A stretch of DNA of 64,000 nt from Stictocephala bisonia. Its lineage: Eukaryota > Arthropoda > Insecta > Hemiptera > Membracidae. The notes beneath the pieces are model-generated. The model did not search any database. It was not told the DNA's origin and saw only the letters and a list, made by a program, of their open reading frames with translations. Location: the NCBI GenBank assembly GCA_035578905.1, contig JAQJVL010000685.1:124001-188000 (forward strand), given 5' to 3'. The translations under genes and the position numbers were made by a program. This document shows positions 43,200 to 55,215 of the stretch, piece by piece (position 1 is the stretch's first letter; each line of letters begins with the position of its first letter).

Positions 43200-44050
43200 T
43201 CCAGACTGTAAAGCATTGGTTTGATTCTTACCTTCTCGCCACAAACACGGCCAAAACCCAATAGATTACGTTTTCAATCAATAGGTCTTTGGATATGGGA
43301 TGTTTCTCTCTCTTTGTTAATGGCTCAGATTTTTAGCACTCTGAAGACAATAAATTCTTGGGCGTTCTGTTGGATAAGAATCTAAAGTTTACTAAACACA
43401 GAACGTACTTCCAAGAAGATCTAGTCAGGCATCTTTGTGATACGTAGACTGTCATCAATTGCTGATACTTGTCTCATACTCACTGCCAATTATGGGTTAG
43501 TGTATTCACACTTGAGTTACAGTGTTGCTCTCTAGGGATATAAGTCTGCCCTCACAGGAATTGAATAATGATCTTTATTTTTTTCACAACATCTTGACAA
43601 TTAGGCTCTAAAAGAGAGCTATCAGGACTGTGTTTGGTAAATCTTACCACCACTCCTGCAAAGTTATATTTATAAATAATAAAATATTGCCATTTCTATC
43701 TCTATACATTTTTTAATGTGTTAAGTTAGAAAAAAAACCAATCTGCCCTCTCAGGCGGGGTTGCCATTATCATATTTGTAAAAAATATAAAATTACAATT
43801 TTATATCAGCACCTCATTTTTTAAAACTCTTTTAACTTACAGTAGTATTTACCTTTTCAATAACCGTCCAGAAACTCCGGAAATTAGACCCTCTAGCTAA
43901 GTTTAAAAAAAAAAAAAACTAAAACGTTTTCTTAAACAAAAACTTTTAAAGCGTTCGGGAGTATTATCGGACAGTTGAAGCGTTTGTATTCTATGAACAT
44001 ATAAGGTCCACATTTTGTTTTGTTACTTTTGACTAATTAATTAATTAATT
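43200..44050 (+). mobile_element. LINE C-terminal fragment
   Basis: Plus-strand pieces interrupted by stops: NKFLGVLLDKNLKFTKHRTY, a W-G-rich block near 43520, and KRAIRTVFGKSYHHSCKVIF, matching the conserved thumb/C-terminal order FLGv.lD..l.w..H ... KRAIR.i.g....sC. A run of A at 43898 interrupts the frame. Confidence 0.75.
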
Positions 44051-44369
44051 TGACTTGTAACTACTGACTTATTTCATGCAATGTTTTGTATATTGTCAAC
44101 GAAATAGAATTTTTTATATAAAACATGCCAGCTTATTTTCCAGTTACTATTTCTTATTCTGATGTTGGTTCAAATTGCTATGGGAGTTAGGTGGTGTCTA
44201 TTAAAAATGTGAGAAGTAAATTAAAATTATACTTTCTGTTCCTATACTTGAGAATTCATTTCAAGTCAAGAATCATATAAATTTTGACATCAGTTTATTA
44301 ATAAAGGCAAGACTGGTCACTATTATTGACAGCAAAACATATATTTACTTTTGGGCTATCACACATCAT

Positions 44370-45340
44370 AATAATAAAAATAAATTCTTTATTGCATAGA
44401 CAATATAAAAACATTGTATCACAAGCGTTAGTACTGTATTAAAATTAATTAACTTAAGGCCCTAATTTAACCAATCATCCATAACAATAAATACACACAA
44501 ACATACATATAAGGAGGGCATTCACACAAAACTACCTATAGTATTTATGACACCCACAACAGACAGCGGGATGTGTCTAACCAATTAAGTTGGTCTCCCA
44601 GTCGTGTGCTAGGAACTCTCCGACACTGTAAAAAGCCTGGGACAACAGTATGCCTCCCAAGCGAGTCTTACACATTTTTGAATCTGGAGCAATTTTCATT
44701 TCTTTAAGCAAGCTGTTAATTAATTTGACACCCACCTGCAAGGGCAGGTGTTGATAGACTACCGTTCTGTGTTGCCCAGTACAGTATTATCTCTGCCTCT
44801 AGTATTATAATTATTTAAGTCACTGCCTCTTATCAAGTTGCATTTGGACATACACAATATAGAATTGTTGCTAGAATATACAAGTAAAGCAGAGTTAACA
44901 GGTTCAGTTGTTTGAATATTGGTTTGCACAACTCTGTTATTTAAATTTGTAATAATTCGGACTGCCTTCTTTTGGAGTCTACCCTCAAGAATTCACTATT
45001 TACACTGCTTCCCCATATCACCAGTTCATAGGAAAGGATGCCCTATGCTGTCATCATTACCTGAATAGGGCAGTATTTAGAGAGTTCTCAGTACATAAAT
45101 TCCTGAGGATAATTTTGAGCAAACACTATTAATATGGTCTTTCCATGTCAAACCTCTGTCGAGGTATATTCCAAGGAATTTGGTGGACTGTATTTCTTCA
45201 AGCACAGACTCCATCAGTAACACTGAGGGGCTATTTCAAAAATCAATGGGTCCTAAACTAAAGTTGATGACATGAATCTTATACTGATACTGAACCAAAA
45301 ACATTCCAATTTCTCTAACTAAACACAAAAACTGTGTTTT
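44370..45340 (-). mobile_element. LINE C-terminal fragment with 3' tail
   Basis: The minus strand reads (with breaks) STKFLGIYLDRGLTWKDHI, CSKLSSGIYVLRTL and YELVIWGSSVNS, then a 3' end near 44400 with AATAAAGAATTTATTTTTAT-like tail sequence. It is the same domain as the plus-strand fragment at 43.2-44.0 kb but on the opposite strand and from another family. Confidence 0.75.
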
Positions 45341-47348
45341 CCCTGAATTTTGATACACTTAAAAAATACTCCCTAACTCTCCCAGTCTGTGTGACATTCC
45401 CTAAAATTAATTTCTAATTATTAGAACAAAGAGCGCCTCCATAATCTTGCTTAAGGTTGTTGGAAAAAGCAGCATCTCTGTCAAACAAGCAAGATTATCA
45501 ACGCATCAAGAAAATGTCATCTTGGTTGGCGAGATCACAGGCTTGCTGATCATCTTAACAGTATGCTACCATCAGCCATAAATTTTCTCAAGACTGGTAA
45601 ATGAACAACATTACCTAAAGTGTACGAGTCACAAGGGCTGCAAACTAGCTGATGCAATCAAAATGGTGCTGTTGTTCTTTTATGCTGTCAGTGGTTAAAA
45701 CAAAATTTCCTTCTTGGTCAGGATAAGAAGAAATGTTTAAGCTGGTCACCAAACCCTCAACCTTCTTGATTAAACCAAACCTACCCTAAGCAAGCAATAG
45801 CAGAAGCTTTTAACATCCCATGAAGGGTAAAACAATGAGAACCCTCCCGGATCTCCAAATTCAGTCTGGCGTCCGTACCACCTATTACAGAAGCAGCCCA
45901 CCAGGACAGCTTCAGATCTTAATTGCAGTTTATGCAATATGGTTAGGGTTAGGCAGTGGATACTCTCCCCATAATCGGGGCTGGCTTGTGTCACCCTTCA
46001 GAACCGCCTCTTGCCCACCCAAAAGGCAGCAACTACCCAGGCGCTACTTACCACAATTTCCTGTTAATGAAGTAACAGGTGTGTAGGAGCAAGGTTGTGG
46101 GTGCAGCCGGAATCAAATGCTCAGCTATTTGAGCAAGTTGCAAAGGTCACTCTTGCACAAATACGATGGCATCCACATGAACTTTTTAAATTTAAGAAAG
46201 TTGCCTCTAAATGTATTTAAGTAAGTTATATAGTTTTTAATCAATAATCCATTCTATACAACTGATGATTTTTTGTTTAGGTGCAGCCAATTAACAAAGT
46301 GTAATTTAGTTGTATGATTTGTATTAGTTGTATTGTATTTTGTATAGAAATATTATTTTAAAATATTAGAATAGTTTTTGTTTTAAATGTTTTTTAACAC
46401 TGTAAATACTTTCTTGACGTTATATATTGCTGAAAAGTTTAATGAAAATAAAATTATTTATTTATGATCTGTAACAAGCCAATGATGATAAAGACATCGG
46501 AGTAATTGACTCTGAGTCAGACGTTACAATTGTAAATGAATGATAACAATCAAAGCCATTAGGCTTGAAAAGGTGAATGTAATTAAAATAAACAATTAAA
46601 GTTTATTCACTAAACAGGACTTTTATTTAATTAAACATGAATTAGGCTTATATACAATTCACCATTTTTGCCTCACCCTGTACAATTTAGTGGTGAGGCA
46701 GCTTAGCGTTCAGCCTCCTAACTGGATCCTGTCTGTATATAGCATTGTAAAAGGGGCAAGGCATTCATGTTCTTGTGGGAGCTTGGCCTACGATTTTACT
46801 TGCTAGTCCCAAATATTGTTCGTGTCTTACCGTATACAATTAGATGTATGTTGCTATACTCTACTTCAATCTAATTGCATATTTTATTATGGTGTGGATT
46901 TCAGTGGATTTAAACCCTTTTGATGCTGCAGTCCGATATATTTAGCTGCGGTTGATGCAGGTTTGATATATCGGACTGCTCAAATTTATTTTTTTCAAAT
47001 CAGCCGTTGGATATGAAATGCCACATATAGGGTACCAATGTTTTGTGAATTAAATATATACACAGAAAAGATGTTTTAAATTTCTTTGGAATAAGTGTTT
47101 GTTCGTCTTTTACTTATAACCTGAGCCCTATGCAAAAATAGTATATATTTAGGCTTTTTTACTGTCCTATAACTTGATGATAAAACCCACAATTTTCAAG
47201 GTAAGACTTTGAATTTTGGTATGTTTATTAGCAATAATATGCCTTTTTAAATAAACTCTCTCTGATAGCTCTAGGATTTTTTGCATGATGCAGATAGTTT
47301 AAAACTTAAAAATTTTAGGTTAGGTTAAAGAGCACTAGGCCAGGATTA
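45341..47348. other. unassigned; repeat remnants
   Basis: No gene recognised. A LINE-tail-like AATAAAATTATTTATTTATG occurs near 46450. A perfect 14-bp hairpin (46928-46941/46966-46979, GCAGTCCGATATAT) lies inside. Open frames at 45.8-46.1 kb carry no recognisable motif. Confidence 0.4.
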
Positions 47349-48017
47349 GCATGCGAGCACACGCACCCCTTTTGTGAAGTCTCAGCACGCGCGACGGCAA
47401 ATTGCTCACACAGCATTTAGGTTACCCTAATGCCTTGGTTTACATATTTATTTTTGTGACAATTTTTTTGAAAAATATTTGGTTCCTTTTGAGTTTTTTA
47501 AGGTGTAGCTTTCATATATATCTATGATACTAGTTGAAAGAAAAATTGAATTCAAATCGTTTGCAAATGGCATAACTCAATACCATCATGAGGACACGCA
47601 CCGTTAGCAAACTGCCGTACTTTGAAAAATCTCAAACATAACGCGTTAGAACGCCCTGTTAGCAAACTGCCACTTTTATTGGGAAAAGGTTCGCGGGTAA
47701 AAAAAACTATAATTCAATATTTCACAAGTAAAAAACATTTATTTTACATAAGTACAAAAGTAATACGAAATGTTTTATCATTAGAACGTGAAAGCACGCG
47801 CGTTAGCAAATTGCTCACGATTCACTGCACGACACACAAACACTTTGAATTACTCACTCCAATGGTCCGTGACCAACTGGCGAACGTCAAGGGCGTGTCG
47901 AGGGAGGGGCAAGGAGGGATGAGCTGGCCGCATACCCCAACTCGCTCAGTAGCCCAAAGATCTGCCCGCATTTCTATTGGTGCGGCAATTTACTAACGGG
48001 TGCGTGTGCTCGCGTGT
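47349..48017. mobile_element. TA-flanked inverted-repeat element, 669 bp
   Basis: Ends GCATGCGAGCACACGCACCC and, reverse-complemented on the right, ACACGCGAGCACACGCACCC (two mismatches), each next to TA (47347-47348, 48018-48019), as for Tc1/mariner-type insertion. Motif TTAGCAAA.TGC recurs internally near 47604, 47657 and 47800, and as its complement near 47985. No transposase frame. Confidence 0.75.
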
Positions 48018-48021
48018 TAGT

Positions 48022-48352
48022 ATATTGGAGAGATCAACAAATTTACCTTAGAAGACAAGTTCACTAACACCAGAGTAGTAGTAGTAACATATACAAAATA
48101 ATCTCATAATCACGAATTTTCTGTAACATTGGCACTTTCTCCAGGTGGAGGAGACACAGTCTATCTGTCTCTCTCTCTCTCCTCTCCTCTCCCCCCCCTC
48201 CTTCCCTCTCTCTCTCTTCCTCCTCCCCCCCACCTAAAGCAATTGCCAGTGGTATAGAAAATTTGTGATTATTTTGTATATGTTACTACTACTCTGGTGT
48301 TTGTGAACTTGTCCTCTAAGGTAAGTTTGCTGATGTCCTATCTCTTCAATAT
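48022..48352. mobile_element. foldback element with polypyrimidine loop, 331 bp
   Basis: Arms of about 115 bp match closely: ACCTTAGAAGACAAGTTCAC at 48043 mirrors GTGAACTTGTCCTCTAAGGT at 48303, and CACCAGAGTAGTAGTAGTAA mirrors the segment near 48280. Outer ends are ATATTG/CAATAT. The loop is a ~75-base C/T-only tract (48158-48233). Confidence 0.85.
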
Positions 48353-51300
48353 GTTAAAGTTAAAAATTGAAATTAAAAAAAATGAAATTTTAAATCTGAA
48401 ACCAAAGTTATATCAACAAAAATTGTACTTAATTAAAAGAGCTATTAAAAAAAATATGAATTTTCATTGAAAAATAACAAAGCTAGGACAAATTAAATAA
48501 AAATATGCTTTTACAAAAAAAGCCCTCTACATTACTAGCAAATCAAGAGAAAAACACCCGGCACCGAAGGGTTAATTAAAATTGTGCATACCATAAGCAC
48601 AATTAAGGGTTTTTTGTCTATTCTAGTAATACATATTTGTATATTTTTTTGTAACTTAATGTTTGGAAAAATGCTCTAATTATTATGTCACTTGGCTGAA
48701 CATTGATCTTCTGAGAGATTGGATAACAAAGGCTATGAACAGATCATTCCCAAGTACGGACCCAAAAAAGTACATATGTAGCAACATTAACAGCACAGGA
48801 GGTCACACACCCCCAAGAATGGACAATATATTTAGGTAAATAACACTCCATTGGACACACACAAGTTTGTACATACCAACAGCTGATAGATAAATTATAA
48901 TTTATACCATTTTTTAACGGAAATTTTGAGATGTATATAGGATTAAACAACAACTAGAACAAAGCAGTTAAAATTCAAATAGTTTATGTTACAAGTGTTT
49001 TTTTAACGCAGTTTACAAAAAGATTCTAAGCTGCTATGGGTTTTAAATTACAGAAATAAAATATAATTACACAATGATATATATATATACATACAATTTC
49101 ATAAATCTAATGAACAAAAACATCACAATATCAAAAACAATAATTCACAATATGGCTTTATATACATTTATATGTTAATAAATGTACATCACAAATATTT
49201 TAAGTTTTTATATCTAAGTAGAAAAATTCATGACATATAAAACTAAGTGGAAAATAGCTGTGTGTTTAAAAAAACTAAGAGCCAGTTGTTATTTTCTCTT
49301 GATCATAAATCAATGTCTTTTATTATTCAATGTCTTAGTGAGATTTGTTACGATACCAAAATATACAGGATTAGTGATTATTCAGTCTCCCTTCTCATGT
49401 AAGATAATATTAAAAACAGTTGTATAGTAATAAATAAGTATAAAATAGATAAGAACCAGTACAATTCAAGAGAGTGTGAGCACTTTTTTCCATCCAGCTG
49501 TTGTGACAGAGTGATGTTCTGTGGACGGAAGAAAAAATATCCACCTTTAAAGTAATTGATTCCTTTTCCTTAATAGTATACTAACGTCTCATTATTGTAT
49601 ATTTACAACTTTTTAGTATGAACACAAATCAACAGGTTTTATACAATTTATTTTGATATCGTCTATGACTAAAAATGTATACATATAACGTAATTTTTAT
49701 TTTATCTCACAGTGTTATACTATAGTTCAATCTATATAGATCATATATAAAATCATTAGACACAAAATGGGATAGAGCTGTATAAGTCGATTCCTTATGC
49801 TATACTCAAACTAATTTAATACTAATCTTAATCATAGCATTAATTAACTTTCATTGCACTCATAAACATAATGCTCTTTAACTGATTTATTTTGATTATC
49901 ACAACAAAATGCCACATACATGTGGAATATGAAATTTGACTAAAATAATATTGTTCTAAGGTCAGAATCAACATAGAGTATTAGGAAATATAGTCCTATT
50001 GATGTTAATTTGTTATGATAATTATTTACCTCATTTAAATTTATTTATCATTTTTTATATTATCATTCAGATCATAGAGATATGAGCAAACATGGATAGT
50101 GAATGAGAGTGTGGTTGAGCATACACTGTCCTTATAGACTTACTTATGCTTAGAAACTGTTATTAACCCTTTTTACGCAGAGAGTCACTGTAAGTGATAC
50201 TTCATAATTCTAATATAGAGGTAACACCATTTTTCAATAACCTTACCCTGTAATTACTAATTTCAGTTTTGTTATTGGATTGCGTCTTCTTCGTGCAGCT
50301 AATTGGTGCCAGAGAAGGAAATAGCGGCAACGTCATTAGACAGCACGAAACGTAGGTGGCAAACAAAGCGATATGTTGAGTATATTATATTATAATTTGA
50401 GTTTTATTGTTTATAATATATTGTTTTTTTATAGCTCTATATTTGTACACTTTAACTAGAAGAAGAATACACCAATAAATAAATGACTCAAATTTTTCAT
50501 AAATACTGATTTGTTTGTTTGGTAACTAAAATGTGTATTATTTTAGTTATATTTTTGTAAAACTATAATTTTGTTAGTCTGAAAAATGAAATTATACGAA
50601 ATTGTTAAGTGTTCAATAAACAGTATCAAAAGCAAAATTACTGTACAAAAATTCCTAAATAAAATATGTACCTTTTCAAAGTTGAAAAAAAAATAAATAA
50701 AACTTGTTCTCATGTGTGTTTTTATATTTTTACGAGGAACACTTATTTCCCTACAATTAAAAAAAATTATTAAATAATGACAAAAAACCTTAATTATTTA
50801 CCTAGAACTTTATATTTTGGACAAAAATGATCTGGCACTTTTCACATAAGAAATGAGACATTTGACAAATGTGTTACTGTACTATTCATTAACAAATTAT
50901 GTCTGTCATAGCCCATTCTTTACAACATTTCTCTGAATCTTTACAATCAAACCTCTGAAATGTCAAACTAGCTGTAACCAATGACTTCATACACAGATAG
51001 AATGTATGAATTTAACACTGTTCATCCAGTGTTAAATTTGTTTTCTTCAATTAACAGCTTGTTTGGGATTCAGTAGTTAAGAGCTAGTGTAGTCCCATGA
51101 AAATGTAAAGCAGTTTAACACTTTGGCTGTGGATGCCGTATTTTTATGGAGTAGTGTAACTTCCAAAGAATGAGGATCCCGTAGTTTTCGGGATCGATGT
51201 TTTAATTTTGTTAAGTAGCCTATTGAGTATTAATGCGGAGTCTGGTACTCTAAATGGTCTCTAGTGATGTTAGTGAGAAGTTTCACCACTAGAATGTGCA

Positions 51301-54300
51301 AACTGTACTGTTTTTAGCCAAAATGATTGAGTTGTAGCCGCTAGACTGCACGGCATTTTTCTGCATGTTTCAGTACCATCATTTAGTGAGTGTACTGCAA
51401 AGTGTAAATAGAGCACGTAAATAAAAAACAAGTATTTTATTAGTACTTATTTTTAGTTATTTTACTTAGTTGTTTTGCATGAATAGGGCAATAAATTTAT
51501 GTTCAAAATTATTTTGTATGCATGGTTTCATTTTTTTTTTTTTTTTTTGTAAAACACTATTAATCAAAAACTGATATGAGATGAACAAAAATTTGATTTT
51601 TAATTGTATACAGATAAAAAAAATAAATGTAGAATCCAGGCATGTAAGTAGACATTTCTATGTTTAATGGTTTTAAATCTATGAATTTTTAAAAAATACC
51701 AAAAATGGCCAGCATTCTTCAAATGGCGTCCGTATTTAGGAACAGCACTCAAAGTTTTAAATCAGCAGTAGTGGCAGACCTCACTAATTAACCGAATTAC
51801 TGGCACAAATATTCCGATTAGTATATAACAGTATATACTGTAGGTAATAATATATAATCAAGGCTACAACCAACTATGTAACAGGCTAATTATTCTAATT
51901 AATTGTCTGTTCAAATATCAACCTGAATACATGGAATGACTTAAAATTTAACTTCAGAAAATAAAGTTTTTAATTACAAAACTTAGTGTTATTTTTTAAT
52001 TTTATGAACAATGTTTCTATATGAATCACTTTTAGAGACAATCATCGTACAAGCGGTAGTTTAATGTTTAAAAAATCTTCTGAGACTTCAAATTATTCAG
52101 TTGTCATAACACAACATGATTAGCATGTGAGTCCACCTGTTTTTGCTGCAGTGCTAGAAATGTTAGAAGTTTGTTTTATTTTACAAATTGCTGATAACCA
52201 ATCTGCTTTGAATAAGGAATTAACTTTATTTATTTGAATATATTTAATTAATAATGAGTATTACATCACATGTATCAGAAACCTTTTTAAGTATAGATTT
52301 TAAGTAGATAAATTTAAATGTACGATCATTTAAAATTAAACTCAACCACACACATTTATATTATTGTTTCAACAGAGGACTTACGTTGTTCTGACCAGTA
52401 CTAACTAACTAAAATACGACAGAGCTCACTTAAACACCTAGATATCACATTTGATACATTGATGAGGGCAAAATAGTGCAGTTCTAGAAACAATTTAACT
52501 ATATTTCAACTATATCTATACACTATAATACACTAGTTATGGTCATGTTTGTCACTTTTTATGCTAAAACACAAAAACAAACAACAATGATAAATAAATA
52601 AATTTCAGTCCACACATACTTTAATGTGTTGGGACTAAAGGATAAAAATATAACGGTGCTGCAAGAGCTACCTCAGACTTGTATAACTTTGTAGGCACAC
52701 CGACTGCCCATGTCAGTTAAAGTACATACAACAGTTTGATTCATAGTGTATAAACGTAGAAAATGACACAATGGTTGCGAGTTTTCTTTCAGAATGTCGC
52801 GTTTAAAATCAGGGAATCTCATCGATGACATGTAACAAAGTTCTTTAATGACTTATTTTTATAATTTCTATTCCCAAGTCAAATCATACAAGTATAATTA
52901 TTCTTTTATTTAAAAAATATTTAAAAACTAACAAAAAGGAGGAACTGTGAAAAACAGAAACCAACCTGATACAAGATTAATAAATAAGATTGGAGAATTT
53001 CAATTTCAACGGTAAAAGGTCCAAGATGAAATAGCAAAACAGATTTAGAAAATAAATGTGAAAAAGTTGATTTTGTGCTTCAATGAATATTAATATGATA
53101 AGTTTGTGCAACAGATTAGTGTCTGCAAACATTTAAGATAATAGGTCAATAACATAAAAACAAACCACACAAAAATTTAACTTAATCAATGAGAAGCAAA
53201 TCATATTTTTTTTTTTTTGTTTATTCTAGAATCTGACTGAATCTACAATCTGAAGTAAATGTGTAAGGGTTCCAAAATTTTTTTGATTAAAGGAAGGTGA
53301 GAGGAATAAGTTTTGAGTGAGAGTGGGCGGTTGGACTGTAAGTAAAATGTGTTAGTGTTCAGTTTTATGAAATACCATAAAAATACTTAACGCAATATAT
53401 ATCTTCTAAATGAGGTTTTACAATTCATTAAGTCCACTTGCATTATAGGAAATAAACAAAACTAACAATTGCCTAAAATAGGAGCAATATTCACTAGACT
53501 AAGGTATCACGCCCATTTCACAGGAGGTATGCTGGGACCTGGTAGTAAGGGCGATGAAAACTCCAGGGGCACTTGGAACAAAGGAATTTGATTAAAAATC
53601 ATCAAGGATTATTCGCCGCACCAGCCAGCTATGTGTATTGTTCGCTGCACATTTACAGTTAACATTTTACTATCAATCTCTACACTTCTTTATTACTCCA
53701 AAAAGAGGTATTGTTAATATTGATTTATAATTTATATTCTCATGATCAAATACTTTTTAGATACATTCCTCATTTGAAGTAAGCACAAACACAGTTTAGA
53801 CTTGTGAGGGCTATCTTACTACATTTGTTTATAAATACTTAACTGAGTAACTGCATTCAAAACGCTTTCTGGCAATATCAGCAAAATATAAAAACATTAT
53901 ATATTTAACAAAGATCTACATCGCAAGGTTTGCACATTTCAGCCTCCAGTCCCCTATCTGGACGCATATGCTGCATCTTTCTCCTGAAATAGGTTAATGT
54001 GGCCTCTAGAAGCGTTAGCATTAGAGAGTAAATTCAATTTTATCTATACATTTTTTTTCATATTTCTAGACCGTTACTGACACATCCATAGTCAATTACT
54101 TCTTAAGATTTTTTGTTTGTTATATAACAGATGCAGATTCTATAAATTTAATTCATTGTTATTCATTTTGAAAATACAAAGTATCCATGATAGCATTCAA
54201 ATTGTGAGATAGTTAATTTTATAGAAAACATAAGACAATCAGTACTCATGTTCAATCAATACTAACAGAATTGCAAGAAAACAGGAAGAGAAACACTCTA

Positions 54301-54972
54301 TTTAGTATAAGTTTCTTACCTACTACTCTAAGAAATATTTCAATATATTTATAGTTTTCTTAACAGTTTGCAGATTTCTGATGTTTGCATGTAATAATAA
54401 GTGCTCAACAAATTTCACATTTACGTTGAAGGCATTGTATTGTTTTCATGATACATATTGCTATTACAAATGGATAAGAAATATGAATTGAATTTGCACA
54501 AGACTTCTCGATATTCAAAGCATTTGTTTTTTAATTTTCAAAACTGTATGTTGAATTGGGATAGAACGACTGATCATATAATACGTATATATATGTTCTT
54601 TAAGTGTATTTATTTACTAATATTCAATAATTTTTATTTCATATGCTGCACAGCTTTAATTTATTTTTGTAAAAAAATAATTATTTACTTACACTAAAAC
54701 GAAGTAATAGTCACAGTTAAAGTAAACTTGAAAAATACTAACCTTTACAACTGCAACACACATGCTGAACAATATTATTGCCCAAATAATTTTTTACTTA
54801 GCTTATTTATTACACGTCATCAAAACCCTAACAGGATAAAATAATAGCATTTTACATAGTAAAATAGCAAATTTCTTACATTTTAAACTAATGCTAAATA
54901 ATGAATAATATTTACAATGAAAATGACTACAGACACTCGGAAAGACGCAGTAGATGTTGAGGTGTGGGGGGA
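48353..54972. other. sdk 3' flank, no other gene recognised
   Basis: Long AT-rich stretch with only short open frames and no recognisable protein. The first part left of the sdk stop is presumably its 3' UTR: an AATAAA signal on the minus strand lies at 54811-54806, about 160 bases after the stop, but other AATAAA-like strings follow and the cleavage site cannot be decided. A SINE-tail-like piece lies at 50030-50170, and poly(T)/poly(A) runs lie near 51533 and 53207. Confidence 0.5.
50030..50170 (-). repeat. SINE 3'-end fragment
   Basis: The reverse complement shares the order TTTCTAAG, TTTGCTCAT, CACTCTCATTCA, ATCCAT and a TAAATAAAT tail with the SINE at 10160-10310. The tRNA-like head was not found. 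Confidence 0.5.
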
Positions 54973-55215
54973 TCATACGAAGGAAGAGAAGCCTGGGAGA
55001 GGGGCTCGGCTGCGAGCCATGTTGTTCATGATGATCTGCCCTCCGTTGAGACTGACCACCGCACTGCCCTCAGGCTCCGAGTCTGTGTAACTAGAATAGT
55101 TTCGAACAGGCTTCTGCCTCTTCCATGACTGTCTTAAAGAATCATTCACGTTAGCATAGTGGTTCACAAAGGAATGTGGATCTGACCTCACACTTTCGTT
55201 TTCACTTTCAGACCC
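54973..55215 (-). CDS. sdk: sdk terminal coding exon with PDZ-binding C-terminus
   Basis: 80 codons plus stop (54975-54973). Acceptor ATTTGCAG. Starts GSESENESVRSDPHSF and ends APLPGFSSFV. The last six residues equal the conserved Sidekick ligand for MAGI-type PDZ scaffolds. Confidence 0.95.
   Translation of the reverse strand, partial: GSESENESVRSDPHSFVNHYANVNDSLRQSWKRQKPVRNYSSYTDSEPEGSAVVSLNGGQIIMNNMARSRAPLPGFSSFV

Noticed and set aside
45770..46086. Open frames on both strands around 45.8-46.1 kb
   Set aside because: No recognisable domain, overlapping on opposite strands, in a region of LINE debris.
48048..48233. Arg/Glu-rich frame (GGRRKRERGKEGGERRGERE)
   Set aside because: Translation of the C/T-only tract in the loop of a foldback element.
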